Positions 23,768 to 34,351 are shown, counted from the stretch's first letter. The stretch: DNA of 64,000 nt from Lysobacteraceae bacterium (GCA_021372495.1 JAJFUF010000008.1:62001-126000), one strand, 5' to 3'. The notes: generated by a model not told the origin, from the letters alone. Numbers and translations: made by a program.

Positions 23768-24115
23768 GGGAACTCCCTGTCTGTGGCGTTGGCGGTCCGG
23801 CGCGCGCGCGCGCCCGCGCGGCTGGCGCGAGCCACGGCAGGTGCGGCAAGCGCGGTGCGGCAAGCCGGAACGGCGTTGCGCACCCCCGGCTCGTCCGGAC
23901 TTGCGGTATACCGACAAGTTTAATATCCACGGCGTTGCGGCTCCAATCCTACCAATGGCCTAGACGCGGGGCTTTGCCGGATCGTCACGCCCCGCGCGAC
24001 GGCGGCCGGCGTTGTGGATTCGTTCCGCTCGCCGGAGCTATGCTTCCGCGGATTTCCCGCGACTCGACTCGAATCCATCCCCCCCAAATCATTCGGCCCA
24101 CACATACCGCCCATC
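23768..24115. other. Divergent intergenic region, efflux adaptor / gdhB
   Basis: 348 bp without a gene. The only marked feature is a short AT-rich island at 23905-23935 containing the palindrome GGTATACC (23905-23912) and TTTAATAT, about 140 bp from the adaptor start. It could be a promoter or repressor site for the efflux genes. Nothing else recognisable. Confidence 0.4.
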
Positions 24116-27100
24116 ATGAATGCCCAGCGTTCTGCAGACGGCGCAGCCTTCGCCGCCACGGTTGTACGCGAATTCGGTCCCACGGTTACGGGTACTCGCC
24201 TCGAGCAGGCGCGGACGCTGGCTTCGGCCCTGTTCGCGCGCATCGCCGCAGGCGATACGGCCCTGCATGATGCGCCCGCGTGGGCCATGCTGGCGGCGGA
24301 CCTGCTGGAGTTCGTGCGCGTGCGCGCCGCGGGCAGCGCGAGCGTCAGGGTGTTCAATCCCGAGTCCGGCAGGAACGGCTGGGAATGCCCGCGCACCGTC
24401 GTGCAGGTGATCACCGACGACATGCCGTTCCTGGTGGATTCGGCCGGCATGGCGCTGAGCGCCGCCGGGTTGCAGATCCACGCCGTGCTGCATCCGGTGC
24501 TGCCGGTCGCGCGCGACGGCGCCGGCGCGCTGCAGGCGCTGGGCGAACGCGCGCCGGGCGGCGCCGCCGAGTCGATCATGCACTTCGAGATCGACCGCGT
24601 CGCCGACGCCGCCGAACTGGCGCGCCTGGCCGACGCCGTGCGCGCCGCGCTCGACGACGTGCGCGCCGCGGTCGGCGGCTGGCCGGCCATGCGCGAGCGC
24701 ATGCTGGCGATCGCCGCCGAGCTGCCGCAGCGCCACAACCCGCTAGACGCGCAGGGCGTCGCCGAGGCGCAGGAGTTCCTGCGCTGGGTGGCCGACGACC
24801 ACTTCACCTTCCTCGGCTACCGCGAGTACGAGATCGCCGCGGTCGGCGGCGACGAGGTGCTGAAGGCGGTCGAAGGCTCCGGCCTCGGCATCCTGCGCGG
24901 GCGCGAGCGCTCGCTGGCGCCGCGCTCGCTGCGCACCCTGGTGGCGACCACGCTGCCGCAGTCGGGCTCGATGGACGCGATCATCCTGACCAAGACCAGC
25001 GCGCGCGCGACCGTGCACCGTCCTGGCTATATGGACTACATCAGCGTGCTGCGTTTCGACGCCAAGGGCCGGCCGGTCGCCGAGCAGCGCTTCCTCGGCC
25101 TGTTCACCTCCAGCGCCTACATGCGCCGCCCGCAGGACGTGCCGCTGGTGCGGCAGAAGTTCGAGGCGGTGATGAACCGCTCCGGGCTGAAGCGCGACTC
25201 GCACTCCGGCAAGGCGCTGCGCCACATCCTCGAGACGCTGCCGCGCGACGAGCTGTTCCAGGCCGGCGAGGACGAACTGTACGCGATCGCCACCGGCATC
25301 CTCGACCTGCGCGAGCGCGCACGCACCCGCCTGTTCGCGCGCCGCGACAAGTACGGCCGCTTCGTCTCGTGCCTGGTGTTCGTGCCGCGCGAGCGCTTCA
25401 GCACCGGCGTGCGCGAGCGCATCGAGGCGACGCTGAAGCAGGTGCTGCACGGCGAGCGCCTGGATTCCTCGATGCTGCTGGGCGAATCGCCGCTGGCGCG
25501 CCTGCACCTGGTAATCCGGCCGCGCCCGGGCGACCACGTCGAGTTCGACGCCGACGAGATCGAGTCGCGGCTGGCGCAGATCGTGCGCGACTGGCACGAC
25601 GAGCTGCGCGAGACGCTGGTGCAGCGCCTCGGCGAGCAGCGCGGCCTCGATCTGGCCGCCCGCTACGGCCGCGCGCTGCCGCCCGGCTACATCGAGGAGG
25701 TCACCCCGGCGATCGCCGCCGGCGACGTCGAGCTGGCCGCTTCGCTGGAAGGCCCCGACGCGATCCGCCAGTCGCTGTACCGCTCGCCGAACCGCCCCGA
25801 GGAGCTGCATTTCAAGGTGTTCCGCTCGGGCGCCGACATCGCGCTGTCGGAAGTGCTGCCGCTGCTCGAGAACCTCGGCATGCGCGTGCTGACCGAGGAC
25901 CTGCACGAGCTCGACGTGCAGGGCACGCGGCTGTTCATCCAGGACATCGCGGTGCAGCCGGCGCAGGCGATGACGTTCGACGTCGCCGAGGTGCGCGCGA
26001 CGTTCGAGGACGCCTTCGAGCGCGTCTGGCGCGGCGAGGCGGAGAACGACGCGTTCAACCGCCTGATCCTCGGCGCGCGCCTGTCGTGGCGCCAGGTCGC
26101 GCTGCTGCGCGGCTTCTGCAAGTACCTGCTGCAGGTCGGCGTGCCGTTCTCGCAGAGCTACGTGGAAGAGACGCTCAACCGCTACCCGCTGATCGCCGGG
26201 CTGCTGGTCGAACTGTTCGAGGCGAAATTCGATCCGCAGCGCGAGGGCGCGGCCGCGCTGGGCGAGGCGCGCCGCCGCTTCGAGCACGAGCTGACCGCGC
26301 TGCTGCCGGAGGCGACCGCCAAGGCGCACCCGGACTTCGTCGCCCGCCTGGTCGCCGTTCGCGGCGAACCGCGCGCGGCGCAGGTCGAGGCGCTGGTCGA
26401 GGCGATCAAGACGCTGCTCGACAACGTCGCCAGCCTGGACGAGGACCGCATCCTGCGCAGCTTCGTCGGCGTGATCCGCGCCAGCCTGCGCACCAACTAC
26501 TACCAGACCCGCGACGGCAAGCCGAAGGACTGCATCAGCGTCAAGTTCGACTGCGCGCAGGTGCCGGACCTGCCGAAGCCGCGGCCGTACCGCGAGATCT
26601 TCGTGTACAGCCCGCGCGTCGAGGGCGTGCACCTGCGCTTCGGCCCGGTCGCGCGCGGCGGCCTGCGCTGGTCCGACCGCCGCGAGGATTTCCGCACGGA
26701 GGTGCTGGGCCTGGTCAAGGCGCAGATGGTGAAGAACACCGTGATCGTGCCGGTCGGCTCGAAGGGCGGCTTCTTCGTCAAGCGCCCGCCGATCGGCGGC
26801 GACCGCGACGCGGTGCTGGCCGAGGGCATCGCCTGCTACCGCATCTTCGTCAGCGGCCTGCTCGACATCACCGACAACCTGGTCGACGGCAAGGTCGCGC
26901 ATCCGGAAGCGGTGGTGCGCCACGACGGCGACGATCCGTACCTGGTGGTCGCCGCCGACAAGGGCACGGCAAAGTTCTCCGACATCGCCAACGCGATCTC
27001 CGCCGAGTACGGCTACTGGCTGGGCGACGCGTTCGCGTCCGGCGGCTCCAACGGCTACGACCACAAGGGCATGGGCATCACCGCCAAGGGCGGCTGGGAG

Positions 27101-29059
27101 TCGGTCAAGCGCCACTTCCGCGCGCTCGGCCGCGATTGCCAGAACGAGGACTTCACCTGCGTCGGCATCGGCGACATGTCCGGCGACGTGTTCGGCAACG
27201 GCATGCTGCTGTCGCGCCGCACGCGCCTGCTGGCCGCGTTCGACCACCGTCACATCTTCCTCGATCCGGATCCGGACGCGGCGAAATCGTTCGCCGAGCG
27301 CGAGCGCCTGTTCAAGCTGCCGCGCTCGTCGTGGGACGATTACGACAAGGCGCTGATCTCGAAGGGCGGCGGCGTGTACGCGCGCACGCTGAAGTCGATC
27401 CCGGTTTCGCCCGAGGTGCGCGCCGTGCTCGGCCTCGCCGAGGGCGTCGCGCAGATGTCGCCGGCCGAGCTGATGTCGGCCGTGCTGAAGGCGCCGGTCG
27501 ACCTGCTGTGGAACGGCGGCATCGGCACCTACGTCAAGGCGTCCAGCGAGAGCAACGCCGACGCCGGCGACCGCGGCAACAACGCGATCCGCATCAACGG
27601 CGGCGAGCTGCGCTGCAAGATCGTGGGCGAGGGCGGCAACCTCGGCTTCACCCAGAAGGGCCGCATCGAGGCCGCGCAGGGCGGCGTGCTGCTGAACACC
27701 GACTTCATCGACAACTCCGCCGGCGTCGACACCTCCGACCACGAGGTGAACATCAAGATCCTGCTGAACGACGCCGTGCAGCGCGGCGAGCTGGCTCTGG
27801 ATGCGCGCAACAAGCAGCTCGCGGCGATGACCGACGAAGTCGAGCGCCTGGTGCTGTGGGACAACTACCGGCAGAACCAGGCGATCAGCCTGATGGAGCG
27901 CATGTCGGTGGCGCGCCTGGGCTCGATGGCGCACTTCATCCGCACGCTGGAAGCCGAGGGCCTGCTCGACCGCCAGGTCGAGTCGCTGCCCGCGGATGCC
28001 GAGCTGGCCGAGCGCAAGGCGCGCGGCCTCGGCCTGACCCGGCCGGAGCTGGCGATCCTGCTGTCCTACGACAAGATCAAGCTGTTCCAGCAGTTGCTCG
28101 ACTCCGACGTGCCGGAGGATCCGTACCTGTCCAAGGAACTGGTGCGCTACTTCCCGAAGCCACTGCACGCGCCGTACGCCGCGCACATGCAGCGCCACCG
28201 GCTGAAGCGCGAGATCATCGCCACTGCGGTGACCAACTCGACGATCAACCGCATGGGCGCCACCTTCATGCTGCGCATGCAGGAGGACACCGGGCAGGGG
28301 CCGGCGGCGATCGCCAAGGCCTACACCGCGGCGCGCGAGATCCTCGACGCGCGCACGCTGTGGGGCGCGGTCGAGGCGCTCGACGGCAAGGTGGCCGATG
28401 CCGCGCAGGTCGACGCGATGCTGAAGGTCTGGCACCTCCTGCGCCACCTGACGCGCTGGCTGCTGAATCGCCCGGGCGGCAGCCTGGACATCGCCGGCAA
28501 CGTCGAACGCTACGCGCCGGGCGTCGCCGAGCTGCGCCGTGCGCTGCCCGCCGCGCTGACCGCGGCCGGCCAGGCGGCATTCGCGGCCGACGCCGCCACG
28601 TGGACCGAGCGCGGCCTGCCCGAGGCGCTGGCGCACGAGCTGGCGGTGATCCCGGTGCTGGGCGCCGCGCTCGACGTGGTCGAGGTGGCGCGCGACAGCG
28701 GCAAGCCGGTGGCGAAGGTCGCGGCGGTGTTCTTCGAGCTGGGCGAGGCGCTGGAGCTGGACTGGCTGCGCGACCAGATCGAGACGCTGCCGGTCGAAAG
28801 CCGCTGGCACGCGCAGGCTCGCGGCTCGCTGCGCGACGAGCTGAACGCGCAGCACCGCACGCTGGCGGTGCAGGTGCTGGCCGGCGCCGGCAAGGGCAAG
28901 ACCGACGGCGCGGTGGCGGCGTGGTTGGGCCGTGACGACGCGGCGCTGAAGTTCACGCTGGGCATGCTCGCCGAGATCCGCAGCCAGAGCGTCGACTACC
29001 CGATCGCCTCGGTCGCGCTGCGCCGCCTGGCCCAGCTCGCGCACGCGGGCGCGGCGTAA
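24116..29059 (+). CDS. gdhB: NAD-specific glutamate dehydrogenase, 180-kDa type
   Basis: 1647 aa, the size of the large NAD-GDH class (Pseudomonas GdhB, Streptomyces type). It deaminates glutamate to 2-oxoglutarate and mainly serves catabolism. The N-terminal third carries ACT-like regulatory regions. The catalytic core includes [18 protein letters not shown] followed by [14 protein letters not shown] (about residues 845-885), and the NAD-binding region has [15 protein letters not shown] (about 1020). ATG 24116 is chosen because similarity to the family begins here; no strong ribosome site is visible. Stands alone between the efflux genes and nadK. Confidence 0.93.
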   Translation: MNAQRSADGAAFAATVVREFGPTVTGTRLEQARTLASALFARIAAGDTALHDAPAWAMLAADLLEFVRVRAAGSASVRVFNPESGRNGWECPRTVVQVITDDMPFLVDSAGMALSAAGLQIHAVLHPVLPVARDGAGALQALGERAPGGAAESIMHFEIDRVADAAELARLADAVRAALDDVRAAVGGWPAMRERMLAIAAELPQRHNPLDAQGVAEAQEFLRWVADDHFTFLGYREYEIAAVGGDEVLKAVEGSGLGILRGRERSLAPRSLRTLVATTLPQSGSMDAIILTKTSARATVHRPGYMDYISVLRFDAKGRPVAEQRFLGLFTSSAYMRRPQDVPLVRQKFEAVMNRSGLKRDSHSGKALRHILETLPRDELFQAGEDELYAIATGILDLRERARTRLFARRDKYGRFVSCLVFVPRERFSTGVRERIEATLKQVLHGERLDSSMLLGESPLARLHLVIRPRPGDHVEFDADEIESRLAQIVRDWHDELRETLVQRLGEQRGLDLAARYGRALPPGYIEEVTPAIAAGDVELAASLEGPDAIRQSLYRSPNRPEELHFKVFRSGADIALSEVLPLLENLGMRVLTEDLHELDVQGTRLFIQDIAVQPAQAMTFDVAEVRATFEDAFERVWRGEAENDAFNRLILGARLSWRQVALLRGFCKYLLQVGVPFSQSYVEETLNRYPLIAGLLVELFEAKFDPQREGAAALGEARRRFEHELTALLPEATAKAHPDFVARLVAVRGEPRAAQVEALVEAIKTLLDNVASLDEDRILRSFVGVIRASLRTNYYQTRDGKPKDCISVKFDCAQVPDLPKPRPYREIFVYSPRVEGVHLRFGPVARGGLRWSDRREDFRTEVLGLVKAQMVKNTVIVPVGSKGGFFVKRPPIGGDRDAVLAEGIACYRIFVSGLLDITDNLVDGKVAHPEAVVRHDGDDPYLVVAADKGTAKFSDIANAISAEYGYWLGDAFASGGSNGYDHKGMGITAKGGWESVKRHFRALGRDCQNEDFTCVGIGDMSGDVFGNGMLLSRRTRLLAAFDHRHIFLDPDPDAAKSFAERERLFKLPRSSWDDYDKALISKGGGVYARTLKSIPVSPEVRAVLGLAEGVAQMSPAELMSAVLKAPVDLLWNGGIGTYVKASSESNADAGDRGNNAIRINGGELRCKIVGEGGNLGFTQKGRIEAAQGGVLLNTDFIDNSAGVDTSDHEVNIKILLNDAVQRGELALDARNKQLAAMTDEVERLVLWDNYRQNQAISLMERMSVARLGSMAHFIRTLEAEGLLDRQVESLPADAELAERKARGLGLTRPELAILLSYDKIKLFQQLLDSDVPEDPYLSKELVRYFPKPLHAPYAAHMQRHRLKREIIATAVTNSTINRMGATFMLRMQEDTGQGPAAIAKAYTAAREILDARTLWGAVEALDGKVADAAQVDAMLKVWHLLRHLTRWLLNRPGGSLDIAGNVERYAPGVAELRRALPAALTAAGQAAFAADAATWTERGLPEALAHELAVIPVLGAALDVVEVARDSGKPVAKVAAVFFELGEALELDWLRDQIETLPVESRWHAQARGSLRDELNAQHRTLAVQVLAGAGKGKTDGAVAAWLGRDDAALKFTLGMLAEIRSQSVDYPIASVALRRLAQLAHAGAA

Positions 29060-29198
29060 GCGGTCGGCCGGAGTTCCGCGCCGCGGCGGCAGCGCCGTGG
29101 CGCGGGGATTCCGCCCCGTGCGCCAGCGTCGGCATCGACGCCTCGTTCCGGCGCGCGGCCCCGTCTTCCTCGCCCGTTCCGGATGGGGTGGGCCTGGG

Positions 29199-29221
29199 GT
29201 CGCCTGCACGCAGGCTCCTGC
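29199..29221. repeat. 23-nt dispersed repeat, copy 1
   Basis: GTCGCCTGCACGCAGGCTCC plus TGC; an exact copy lies at 45255-45277. It contains the inverted pair GCCTGC/GCAGGC. Intergenic between gdhB and nadK. Part of the same class of small palindromic elements seen elsewhere in the window. Confidence 0.7.
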
Positions 29222-29283
29222 GGCGTCGTGCGGCGCCGATGGTGAGCTACCATGCGTGGCAACGCCTGCCGCAGGGGAGCCGC

Positions 29284-30048
29284 ATGTCGCAACGCATCGC
29301 CTTCGTCGCCAATCCGACCGTGGAGGCGCAGGGTGCGTGCGCCGAACTGGTCCGCCGCTACGGCGATGCACCGATCGAGCGGGCCGACGTGGTCGTGGCG
29401 CTGGGCGGCGACGGCTTCATGCTGCGCACGCTGCACCAGCCGTTCGCGCGTGGCGTGCCGGTATACGGCATGAAGCTCGGCCGCGTCGGCTTCCTGATGA
29501 ACCAGTATCGCGCCGAGGACCTGCGCGAACGCCTGGCCGCGGCGCAGCCCGCCACGCTGCACCCGCTGGCGATGCACGCGACCGATACGGCCGGCACGAC
29601 GCACGCCGCGCTGGCCTTCAACGAGGTGTCGCTGCTGCGCCAGACCAACCAGGCCGCGCACCTCGAGGTGGCGCTGAACGGCGCGGTCAAGCTCGCGGAA
29701 CTGGTCTGCGACGGCATCCTGGTGTCGACGCCGGCCGGCTCCACCGCCTACAACCTGTCCGCGCACGGCCCAATCCTGCCGCTGGACGCCAACGTGCTGG
29801 CGCTGACGCCGATCAGCCCGTTCCGCCCGCGCCGCTGGCGCGGCGCGATCCTGCCCGCCGCGACCGCGGTGCGCATCCGCGTGTGCGACCCGCACGCGCG
29901 CCCGGTCAGCGCCACCGCCGACTTCCTCGAAGTGCGCGACGTCGCCGAAGTCGAGATCGCCGAAGCGCGCGAGCATCCCGTCACCCTGCTGTTCGATCCG
30001 GACCACAGGCTGGAGCAGCGCATCCTGGATGAGCAGTTTGTGCTTTGA
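29284..30048 (+). CDS. nadK: NAD kinase
   Basis: 254 aa ATP-NAD kinase making NADP. The GGDGF motif ([15 protein letters not shown]), GRVGFLMN, the NE pair in AFNEVSLLR, and [20 protein letters not shown] are all present. AGGGGAG lies 6 nt before ATG 29284. The N terminus is short, as in xanthomonad homologues. Upstream in-frame codons are GC-rich spacer. A hairpin-forming repeat follows before the 5'-nucleotidase gene. Confidence 0.95.
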   Translation: MSQRIAFVANPTVEAQGACAELVRRYGDAPIERADVVVALGGDGFMLRTLHQPFARGVPVYGMKLGRVGFLMNQYRAEDLRERLAAAQPATLHPLAMHATDTAGTTHAALAFNEVSLLRQTNQAAHLEVALNGAVKLAELVCDGILVSTPAGSTAYNLSAHGPILPLDANVLALTPISPFRPRRWRGAILPAATAVRIRVCDPHARPVSATADFLEVRDVAEVEIAEAREHPVTLLFDPDHRLEQRILDEQFVL

Positions 30049-30051
30049 GGC

Positions 30052-30107
30052 GGGGAGTAGGGAGTAGGGCGAGCCGAGCAACGGTGTTTGCTCCACTCCC
30101 CACTCCC
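30052..30107. repeat. Palindromic intergenic repeat
   Basis: GGGGAGTAGGGAGTAGGG (30052-30069) faces CCACTCCCCACTCCC (30093-30107), with an inner pair GAGCAA/TTTGCTC. It fills the nadK to 5'-nucleotidase gap and can form a long hairpin. Confidence 0.65.
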
Positions 30108-30132
30108 TTCCCCCACCCATTAGACTTGCCGT

Positions 30133-31059
30133 ATGGCCACGCCGAACGTCCATGCCCCCGAGTCCGTACGGGACGATCGCCTGGTCGTGGCGATTTCCTC
30201 GCGGGCGCTGTTCGACCTGGGCGACAGCCACGCGCTGTTCGAGCGGGAAGGGCTGGACGCCTACCGGCGCTACCAGATCGAGCACGAGAACGACGTGCTG
30301 GCCCCGGGCGTGGCGTTTCCGCTGACGCGCAAGCTGCTGGCCCTGAACAGCCGCTCGCCGGCGGCGCCGCGCGTCGAGGTGATCCTGCTGTCGCGCAATT
30401 CCGGCGATACCGGCCTGCGCATCTTCAACTCGATCAAGCACCACGGCCTCGACATCGTGCGCGCGGCGTTCACCAGCGGCGCGCCGACCTCGGAATACGT
30501 GCAGCCGTTCGGTGCCGACCTGTTCCTGTCCGCCAACGCCGACGACGTCGCGCGCGCGCTCGCCGCCGGCGTGGCGGCGGCGACCATCCTGCCGTCGCAT
30601 CCGGCGGCCGGTACTTCCGAGCAGTTGCGCATCGCCTTCGACGGCGACGCGGTGCTGTTCGGCGACGAGTCCGAGCGGGTTTCGCACGAGCAGGGCCTGG
30701 AGGCGTTCCACCGCATCGAAACCGAGCGCGCCGGCGAGCCGCTGGCGGGCGGGCCGTTCCGCGGCTTCCTCGCTGCGCTGTATCGCCTGCAGGCGGCGTT
30801 CCCGGCGGAGGACGCGCCGATCCGCACCGCGCTGGTCACGGCGCGTTCGGCGCCGGCGCACGAGCGGGTGATCCGCACCCTGCGCCTGTGGGGCGTGCGC
30901 ATCGACGAGGCGCTGTTCCTCGGCGGGCGCGACAAGGGCCCTTTCCTGAAGGCGTTCGGCGCCGATATCTTCTTCGACGACCTGCGTGCCAACGTCGAAT
31001 CGGCCAGCCTGCACGTCGCCGCGGGGCACGTCCCGCACGGCGTGCGCAACGCCGGCTGA
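30133..31059 (+). CDS. 5'-nucleotidase (cN-I-like family)
   Basis: 308 aa. It matches bacterial homologues of cytosolic 5'-nucleotidase I: LVVAISSRALFDL at the N terminus (in place of a classic DxDxT), FPLTRKLLALN, VEVILLSRNSGDTGLRIFNSI, and a C-terminal phosphatase segment FLGGRDKGPFLKAFGADIFFDD with the HAD-like lysine and aspartates. It probably hydrolyses nucleoside monophosphates. Single gene between nadK and gcdH. Identification rests on these motifs. Confidence 0.8.
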   Translation: MATPNVHAPESVRDDRLVVAISSRALFDLGDSHALFEREGLDAYRRYQIEHENDVLAPGVAFPLTRKLLALNSRSPAAPRVEVILLSRNSGDTGLRIFNSIKHHGLDIVRAAFTSGAPTSEYVQPFGADLFLSANADDVARALAAGVAAATILPSHPAAGTSEQLRIAFDGDAVLFGDESERVSHEQGLEAFHRIETERAGEPLAGGPFRGFLAALYRLQAAFPAEDAPIRTALVTARSAPAHERVIRTLRLWGVRIDEALFLGGRDKGPFLKAFGADIFFDDLRANVESASLHVAAGHVPHGVRNAG

Positions 31060-31138
31060 GGCCGCAGCCCCGCGTCGTGACCCGCGGCGCCCGCACCGGT
31101 AGAATGGCCGCTTTGCCACCTTCCGCCGGGAATCCGCA

Positions 31139-32308
31139 ATGGCCGCCAGCCTGAACCCCCTCGACCTCTACGACGTGCGTGCGCTGCTCACCGACGAGGA
31201 GCGCATGGTGCAGGACACGGTGGGGCGTTTCGTCGACGAGAAGGTGCTGCCGATCATCGGCGACTGCTTCGACCAGGCGCGCTTCCCGAAGGAGCTGATT
31301 CCCGAGATCGCCGCGCTCGGTCTGCTCGGCGCGACGATCCCCGAGAAGTACGGCTGCGCCGGCATGAGCGGCGTCAGCTACGGCCTGATCTGCCAGGAAC
31401 TGGAGCGCGGCGACTCCGGCCTGCGCAGTTTCGCCTCGGTGCAGTCCTCGCTGTGCATGTACCCGATCTACGCCTACGGCACGGAAGAGCAGAAGATGCG
31501 CTATCTGCCGAAGATGGCGGCGGGCGAGGTGATCGGCTGCTTCGGCCTGACCGAGCCGCACGGCGGCTCCGATCCGGCCAACATGAAGACGAACGCGAAG
31601 AAGGACGGCGGCGACTGGGTGATCAACGGCGCCAAGATGTGGATCACCAACGGCAACCTCGCGCACATCGCCATCGTCTGGGCGCAGACGGACGACGGCA
31701 TCCAGGGCTTCATCGTGCCGACCGACACCAAGGGCTTCACCGCGCAGGAAGTGCACAAGAAGATGAGCCTGCGCGCCTCGGTGACCTCGGCGCTGTTCTT
31801 CGACAACGTGCGCGTGCCGGAGGCCAACCGCCTGCCGAACGTGAGGGGCCTGAAGGGCCCGCTCGGCTGCCTCACCCAGGCGCGCTACGGCATCACCTGG
31901 GGCCCGATCGGCGCCGCCCAGGCCTGCCTGAAGGAAGTGCTCGACTATACCCGCGAGCGTATCCTGTTCGGCCGCCCGCTGGCCGCCAACCAGGCGATCC
32001 AGTTGAAGCTCGCGGACATGGCCCGCCGCATCACCGCCGCGCAGTTGATCTCGCTGCAGCTCGGCCGGCTGAAGGACAAGGGCGCCATGCAGCCGACCCA
32101 GGTGTCGCTGGCCAAGTGGAACAACGTGCGCATGGCGCTGGACATCGCCCGCGAGTGCCGCGACATCCTCGGCGGCGCCGGCATCACCACCGAGCACGGC
32201 GCGATCCGCCACGCACTGAACCTCGAGTCGGTGATCACCTACGAGGGCACCGAGACGGTGCACCAGTTGGTCGTCGGCCGTGAACTTACCGGCATCAACG
32301 CGTTCTGA
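31139..32308 (+). CDS. gcdH: Glutaryl-CoA dehydrogenase
   Basis: 389 aa flavoprotein converting glutaryl-CoA to crotonyl-CoA, the last step of lysine and tryptophan catabolism by the glutarate route. FAD motif GCFGLTEPHGGSDPANM, and the catalytic glutamate in SVITYEGTETVHQLVVG; the RASVTSALFFDNVRVPEAN region fits the GCDH branch of the acyl-CoA dehydrogenase family. A TAGAAT at 31100-31105 may be its -10. It is unlinked to the piperideine-6-carboxylate dehydrogenase homologue at 45424, although both belong to lysine breakdown. Confidence 0.93.
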   Translation: MAASLNPLDLYDVRALLTDEERMVQDTVGRFVDEKVLPIIGDCFDQARFPKELIPEIAALGLLGATIPEKYGCAGMSGVSYGLICQELERGDSGLRSFASVQSSLCMYPIYAYGTEEQKMRYLPKMAAGEVIGCFGLTEPHGGSDPANMKTNAKKDGGDWVINGAKMWITNGNLAHIAIVWAQTDDGIQGFIVPTDTKGFTAQEVHKKMSLRASVTSALFFDNVRVPEANRLPNVRGLKGPLGCLTQARYGITWGPIGAAQACLKEVLDYTRERILFGRPLAANQAIQLKLADMARRITAAQLISLQLGRLKDKGAMQPTQVSLAKWNNVRMALDIARECRDILGGAGITTEHGAIRHALNLESVITYEGTETVHQLVVGRELTGINAF

Positions 32309-32331
32309 ATCCGGAACGGCAGGAGATCGAG

Positions 32332-32799
32332 ATGACCCGTACGTTGTTCGCATGCCTCGCCGCCGCCGCGCTGCTGGCGGCCGGCACCGCCTCCGCCGCG
32401 CTGAAGCCGGATTCGCTGCGGCTGGCGCTCGATTCGCTGCTGGTGGCGACCACCAAGCAGGCCGTCGCCAACGCCATCCTTGCCAATCCCTACAAGCCGC
32501 CCGAGCGCAACCGCGACGTCAACATGGGGCCGCCGTACACGCTCACCACCGAGGAAATCCAGGCCGTGTTCGTCGGTCACGGTGGCGTGATCACGATCAA
32601 GTTCACCGCAGCCGTCGGCATGGACAGCGCCTTCGTGCGCTTCCTGCCCAAAGTGGTCAAAGGCACCACAGGCGAGCCGACCGTGCAATACGACTGCGTC
32701 AGCCCGAATGTCCCCGAGATCGCCACGGCGTATCCCGGCTGCGTCTACGACCCGGCATCGATGAAGTTGCCCGTGGCCAAACCGGGCGACAAGAAGTAA
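32332..32799 (+). CDS. Small exported protein resembling a pilin globular domain
   Basis: 155 aa. An N-terminal Sec signal peptide (LFACLAAAALLAAGTASA) replaces a pilin leader. The mature part has TKQAVANAILAN, GGVITIKFTAA and a C-terminal Cys pair (QYDCVSPNVPEI...GCVYDP), recalling the head domain of type IVa pilins with their C-terminal disulfide loop. There is no prepilin cleavage site and no hydrophobic alpha-1. Function unknown; possibly a periplasmic pilin-like protein. It follows gcdH by 23 bp with AGGAG before the start, so it may be co-transcribed. Confidence 0.6.
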   Translation: MTRTLFACLAAAALLAAGTASAALKPDSLRLALDSLLVATTKQAVANAILANPYKPPERNRDVNMGPPYTLTTEEIQAVFVGHGGVITIKFTAAVGMDSAFVRFLPKVVKGTTGEPTVQYDCVSPNVPEIATAYPGCVYDPASMKLPVAKPGDKK

Positions 32800-32821
32800 C
32801 CGCACGGCCGGAGCGGCGAAG

Positions 32822-33424
32822 ATGCTGACCGTCCACGGCATGCGCGCCTCCGGCAACTGCTACAAGGTGCAGTTGCTGCTGGAGCAGCTCGGCCGCGCGT
32901 ACCGCTGGGTCGAGGTCGACAGCGCCGCCGGCGCGACGCGCACGCCGGCCTTCCTCGCCATGAACCCCAACGGCAAGGTGCCGCTGCTGGAAGCCGCGCC
33001 CGGCCGCTACCTGCCGGAATCGAACGCGATCCTGTGCTACCTCGCCGAGGGCACGCCGCTGTTGCCGGCCGATCCCTGGCAGCGCGCGCAGGCGCTGGCG
33101 TGGATGTTCTTCGAGCAGTACAGCCACGAGCCGTATCTCGCCGTGGCACGCTTCATCTGCCGCTGGCTGCCCGACGGCCACCCGCGTCGCGCCGAGCTGC
33201 CGCGACTGCACGAGCGTGGCGCGCAGGCGCTGGCGGTGATGGAGCGGCACCTGCAGTCGCACCCGTGGTTCGGCGGCGCGGTCTACGGGGTGGCCGACAT
33301 CGCGCTGTTCGCCTACACCCACTGCGCCGGCGACGGCGACTTCGACCTTGCGCCGTATCCCGCGATCGCCGCCTGGCTGGCGCGCGTGCGCGCGCAGCCC
33401 GGCTTCGTGTCGATGAGCGCCTGA
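32822..33424 (+). CDS. Glutathione S-transferase family protein
   Basis: 200 aa. N-terminal thioredoxin-like domain (about 1-78) with FLAMNPNGKVPLLE and the ESNAILCYLAEG segment that binds the gamma-glutamyl part of glutathione; the C-terminal helical domain contains YGVADIALFAYTH, the N-capping box. The family conjugates glutathione or reduces adducts; substrate unknown. It begins 22 bp after the pilin-like gene and ends 72 bp before ubiT. Confidence 0.87.
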   Translation: MLTVHGMRASGNCYKVQLLLEQLGRAYRWVEVDSAAGATRTPAFLAMNPNGKVPLLEAAPGRYLPESNAILCYLAEGTPLLPADPWQRAQALAWMFFEQYSHEPYLAVARFICRWLPDGHPRRAELPRLHERGAQALAVMERHLQSHPWFGGAVYGVADIALFAYTHCAGDGDFDLAPYPAIAAWLARVRAQPGFVSMSA

Positions 33425-33446
33425 GCGCAACCCGCGGCGGCCGCGC

Positions 33447-33460
33447 TTGACGTACGACAA
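33447..33460 (+). promoter_or_regulatory. FNR/Anr-like box upstream of ubiT (one core mismatch)
   Basis: TTGACGTACGACAA fits TTGA-N6-TCAA except ACAA for TCAA. Its centre is 43 bp before ATG 33497. A class II promoter here would give an almost leaderless mRNA, so the assignment is weak on its own. It gains weight from the perfect-core box in front of ubiU (36419-36432). Confidence 0.4.
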
Positions 33461-33496
33461 GGCCGGGCGTCACGCGATCGCGGATGCTGCAGGCGC

Positions 33497-34351
33497 ATGC
33501 CGAACCCGAGCCAACCGATCCCGCTGACCCTGCGCCTGCGGCGCCGCCTGCTCGACGTCGTCGACGACGCGCTGGTCGACCTGCTGGCGTTGCGCCAGCG
33601 CGTGGTGCGCGACATCGGCGCCAGCAAGCGCGCCTATGGCCTCGCGCCGCGCGACGACGCCCGCGAGCGCGCGGTGCTCGAGCGCGCGCGCGGCCGCGCG
33701 CAGCGCCGCGGCCTCGCCGCGCAGCACGGCGAACGGCTGCTGCGCACGGCGGTCGACTGCGCGGTCGAGCTGCAGCGGCAGCCTGACCTGGATCAGGGCG
33801 GCGCCGGGTCCGGCGCCGCTATCGTCCGCCTTCCCGACGCCGGAGACCAAGCCATGCGACTGCTGCGCCTGCTGCCGCCGCCGGAGCGACTGGCCGTGCC
33901 GCTGCGCGCGGTGCCCTATGCCTGGCACGCGCGCCTGCTCGAAGCCGCGGTGAACCACGTGCTGGCCGCGCCGCAGCGCGCCGGCAAGCTCGCCTTCATG
34001 CGCGGGCGTCGGCTCGCCATCGAAGTGATCGATCTCGACCTGCGCTGGGTGCTCGAAGGCGACGACGTGCGCCTGCACGCCTGCGCGCCGGGCGCCGAGG
34101 CCGAAGCGGCGGTGCGCGGCAGGGCCATCGAGTTCATGCTGCTGGCCAGCCGGCTGGAAGACCCGGATACGCTGTTCTTCCAGCGCCGCCTCGCCGTGAT
34201 CGGCGATACCGAACTCGGCTTGACCGCGCGCAACCTGCTCGACCAGTTGCCGTGGGAGAGCCTGCCGCTGGCGCTGCGCATCCTGCTCAACCGCGGCGCG
34301 CGCTTCGCCGTCGCCGCGCGCGACGCGCATCGCGCCGGCAAGGCGGCCTGA
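33497..34351 (+). CDS. ubiT: UbiT with N-terminal chorismate mutase (AroQ-type) domain
   Basis: 284 aa in two domains. Residues 1-95 look like a complete AroQ helical chorismate mutase: LRRRLLDVVDDALVDLLALR, IGASKRAYGL, DDARERAVLERARGRA and a closing VELQRQ, keeping counterparts of R11, R28, K39, D48, R51, E52 and Q88 of the E. coli enzyme. Residues 120-284 form an SCP2-type domain ending DPDTLFFQRRLAVIGDTELGLTARNL, the hallmark of UbiT (YhbT), the lipid-binding factor of O2-independent ubiquinone synthesis. An internal ATG at 33854 would make a stand-alone UbiT, so two products are possible. ubiV, ubiU and ubiD lie convergently next to it, supporting the role. Confidence 0.85.
   Translation: MPNPSQPIPLTLRLRRRLLDVVDDALVDLLALRQRVVRDIGASKRAYGLAPRDDARERAVLERARGRAQRRGLAAQHGERLLRTAVDCAVELQRQPDLDQGGAGSGAAIVRLPDAGDQAMRLLRLLPPPERLAVPLRAVPYAWHARLLEAAVNHVLAAPQRAGKLAFMRGRRLAIEVIDLDLRWVLEGDDVRLHACAPGAEAEAAVRGRAIEFMLLASRLEDPDTLFFQRRLAVIGDTELGLTARNLLDQLPWESLPLALRILLNRGARFAVAARDAHRAGKAA

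Noticed and set aside
24743..29371. 1542-codon open frame opposite gdhB
   Set aside because: Antisense shadow of a conserved enzyme; Arg/Ala/Gln-rich, no domain seen.
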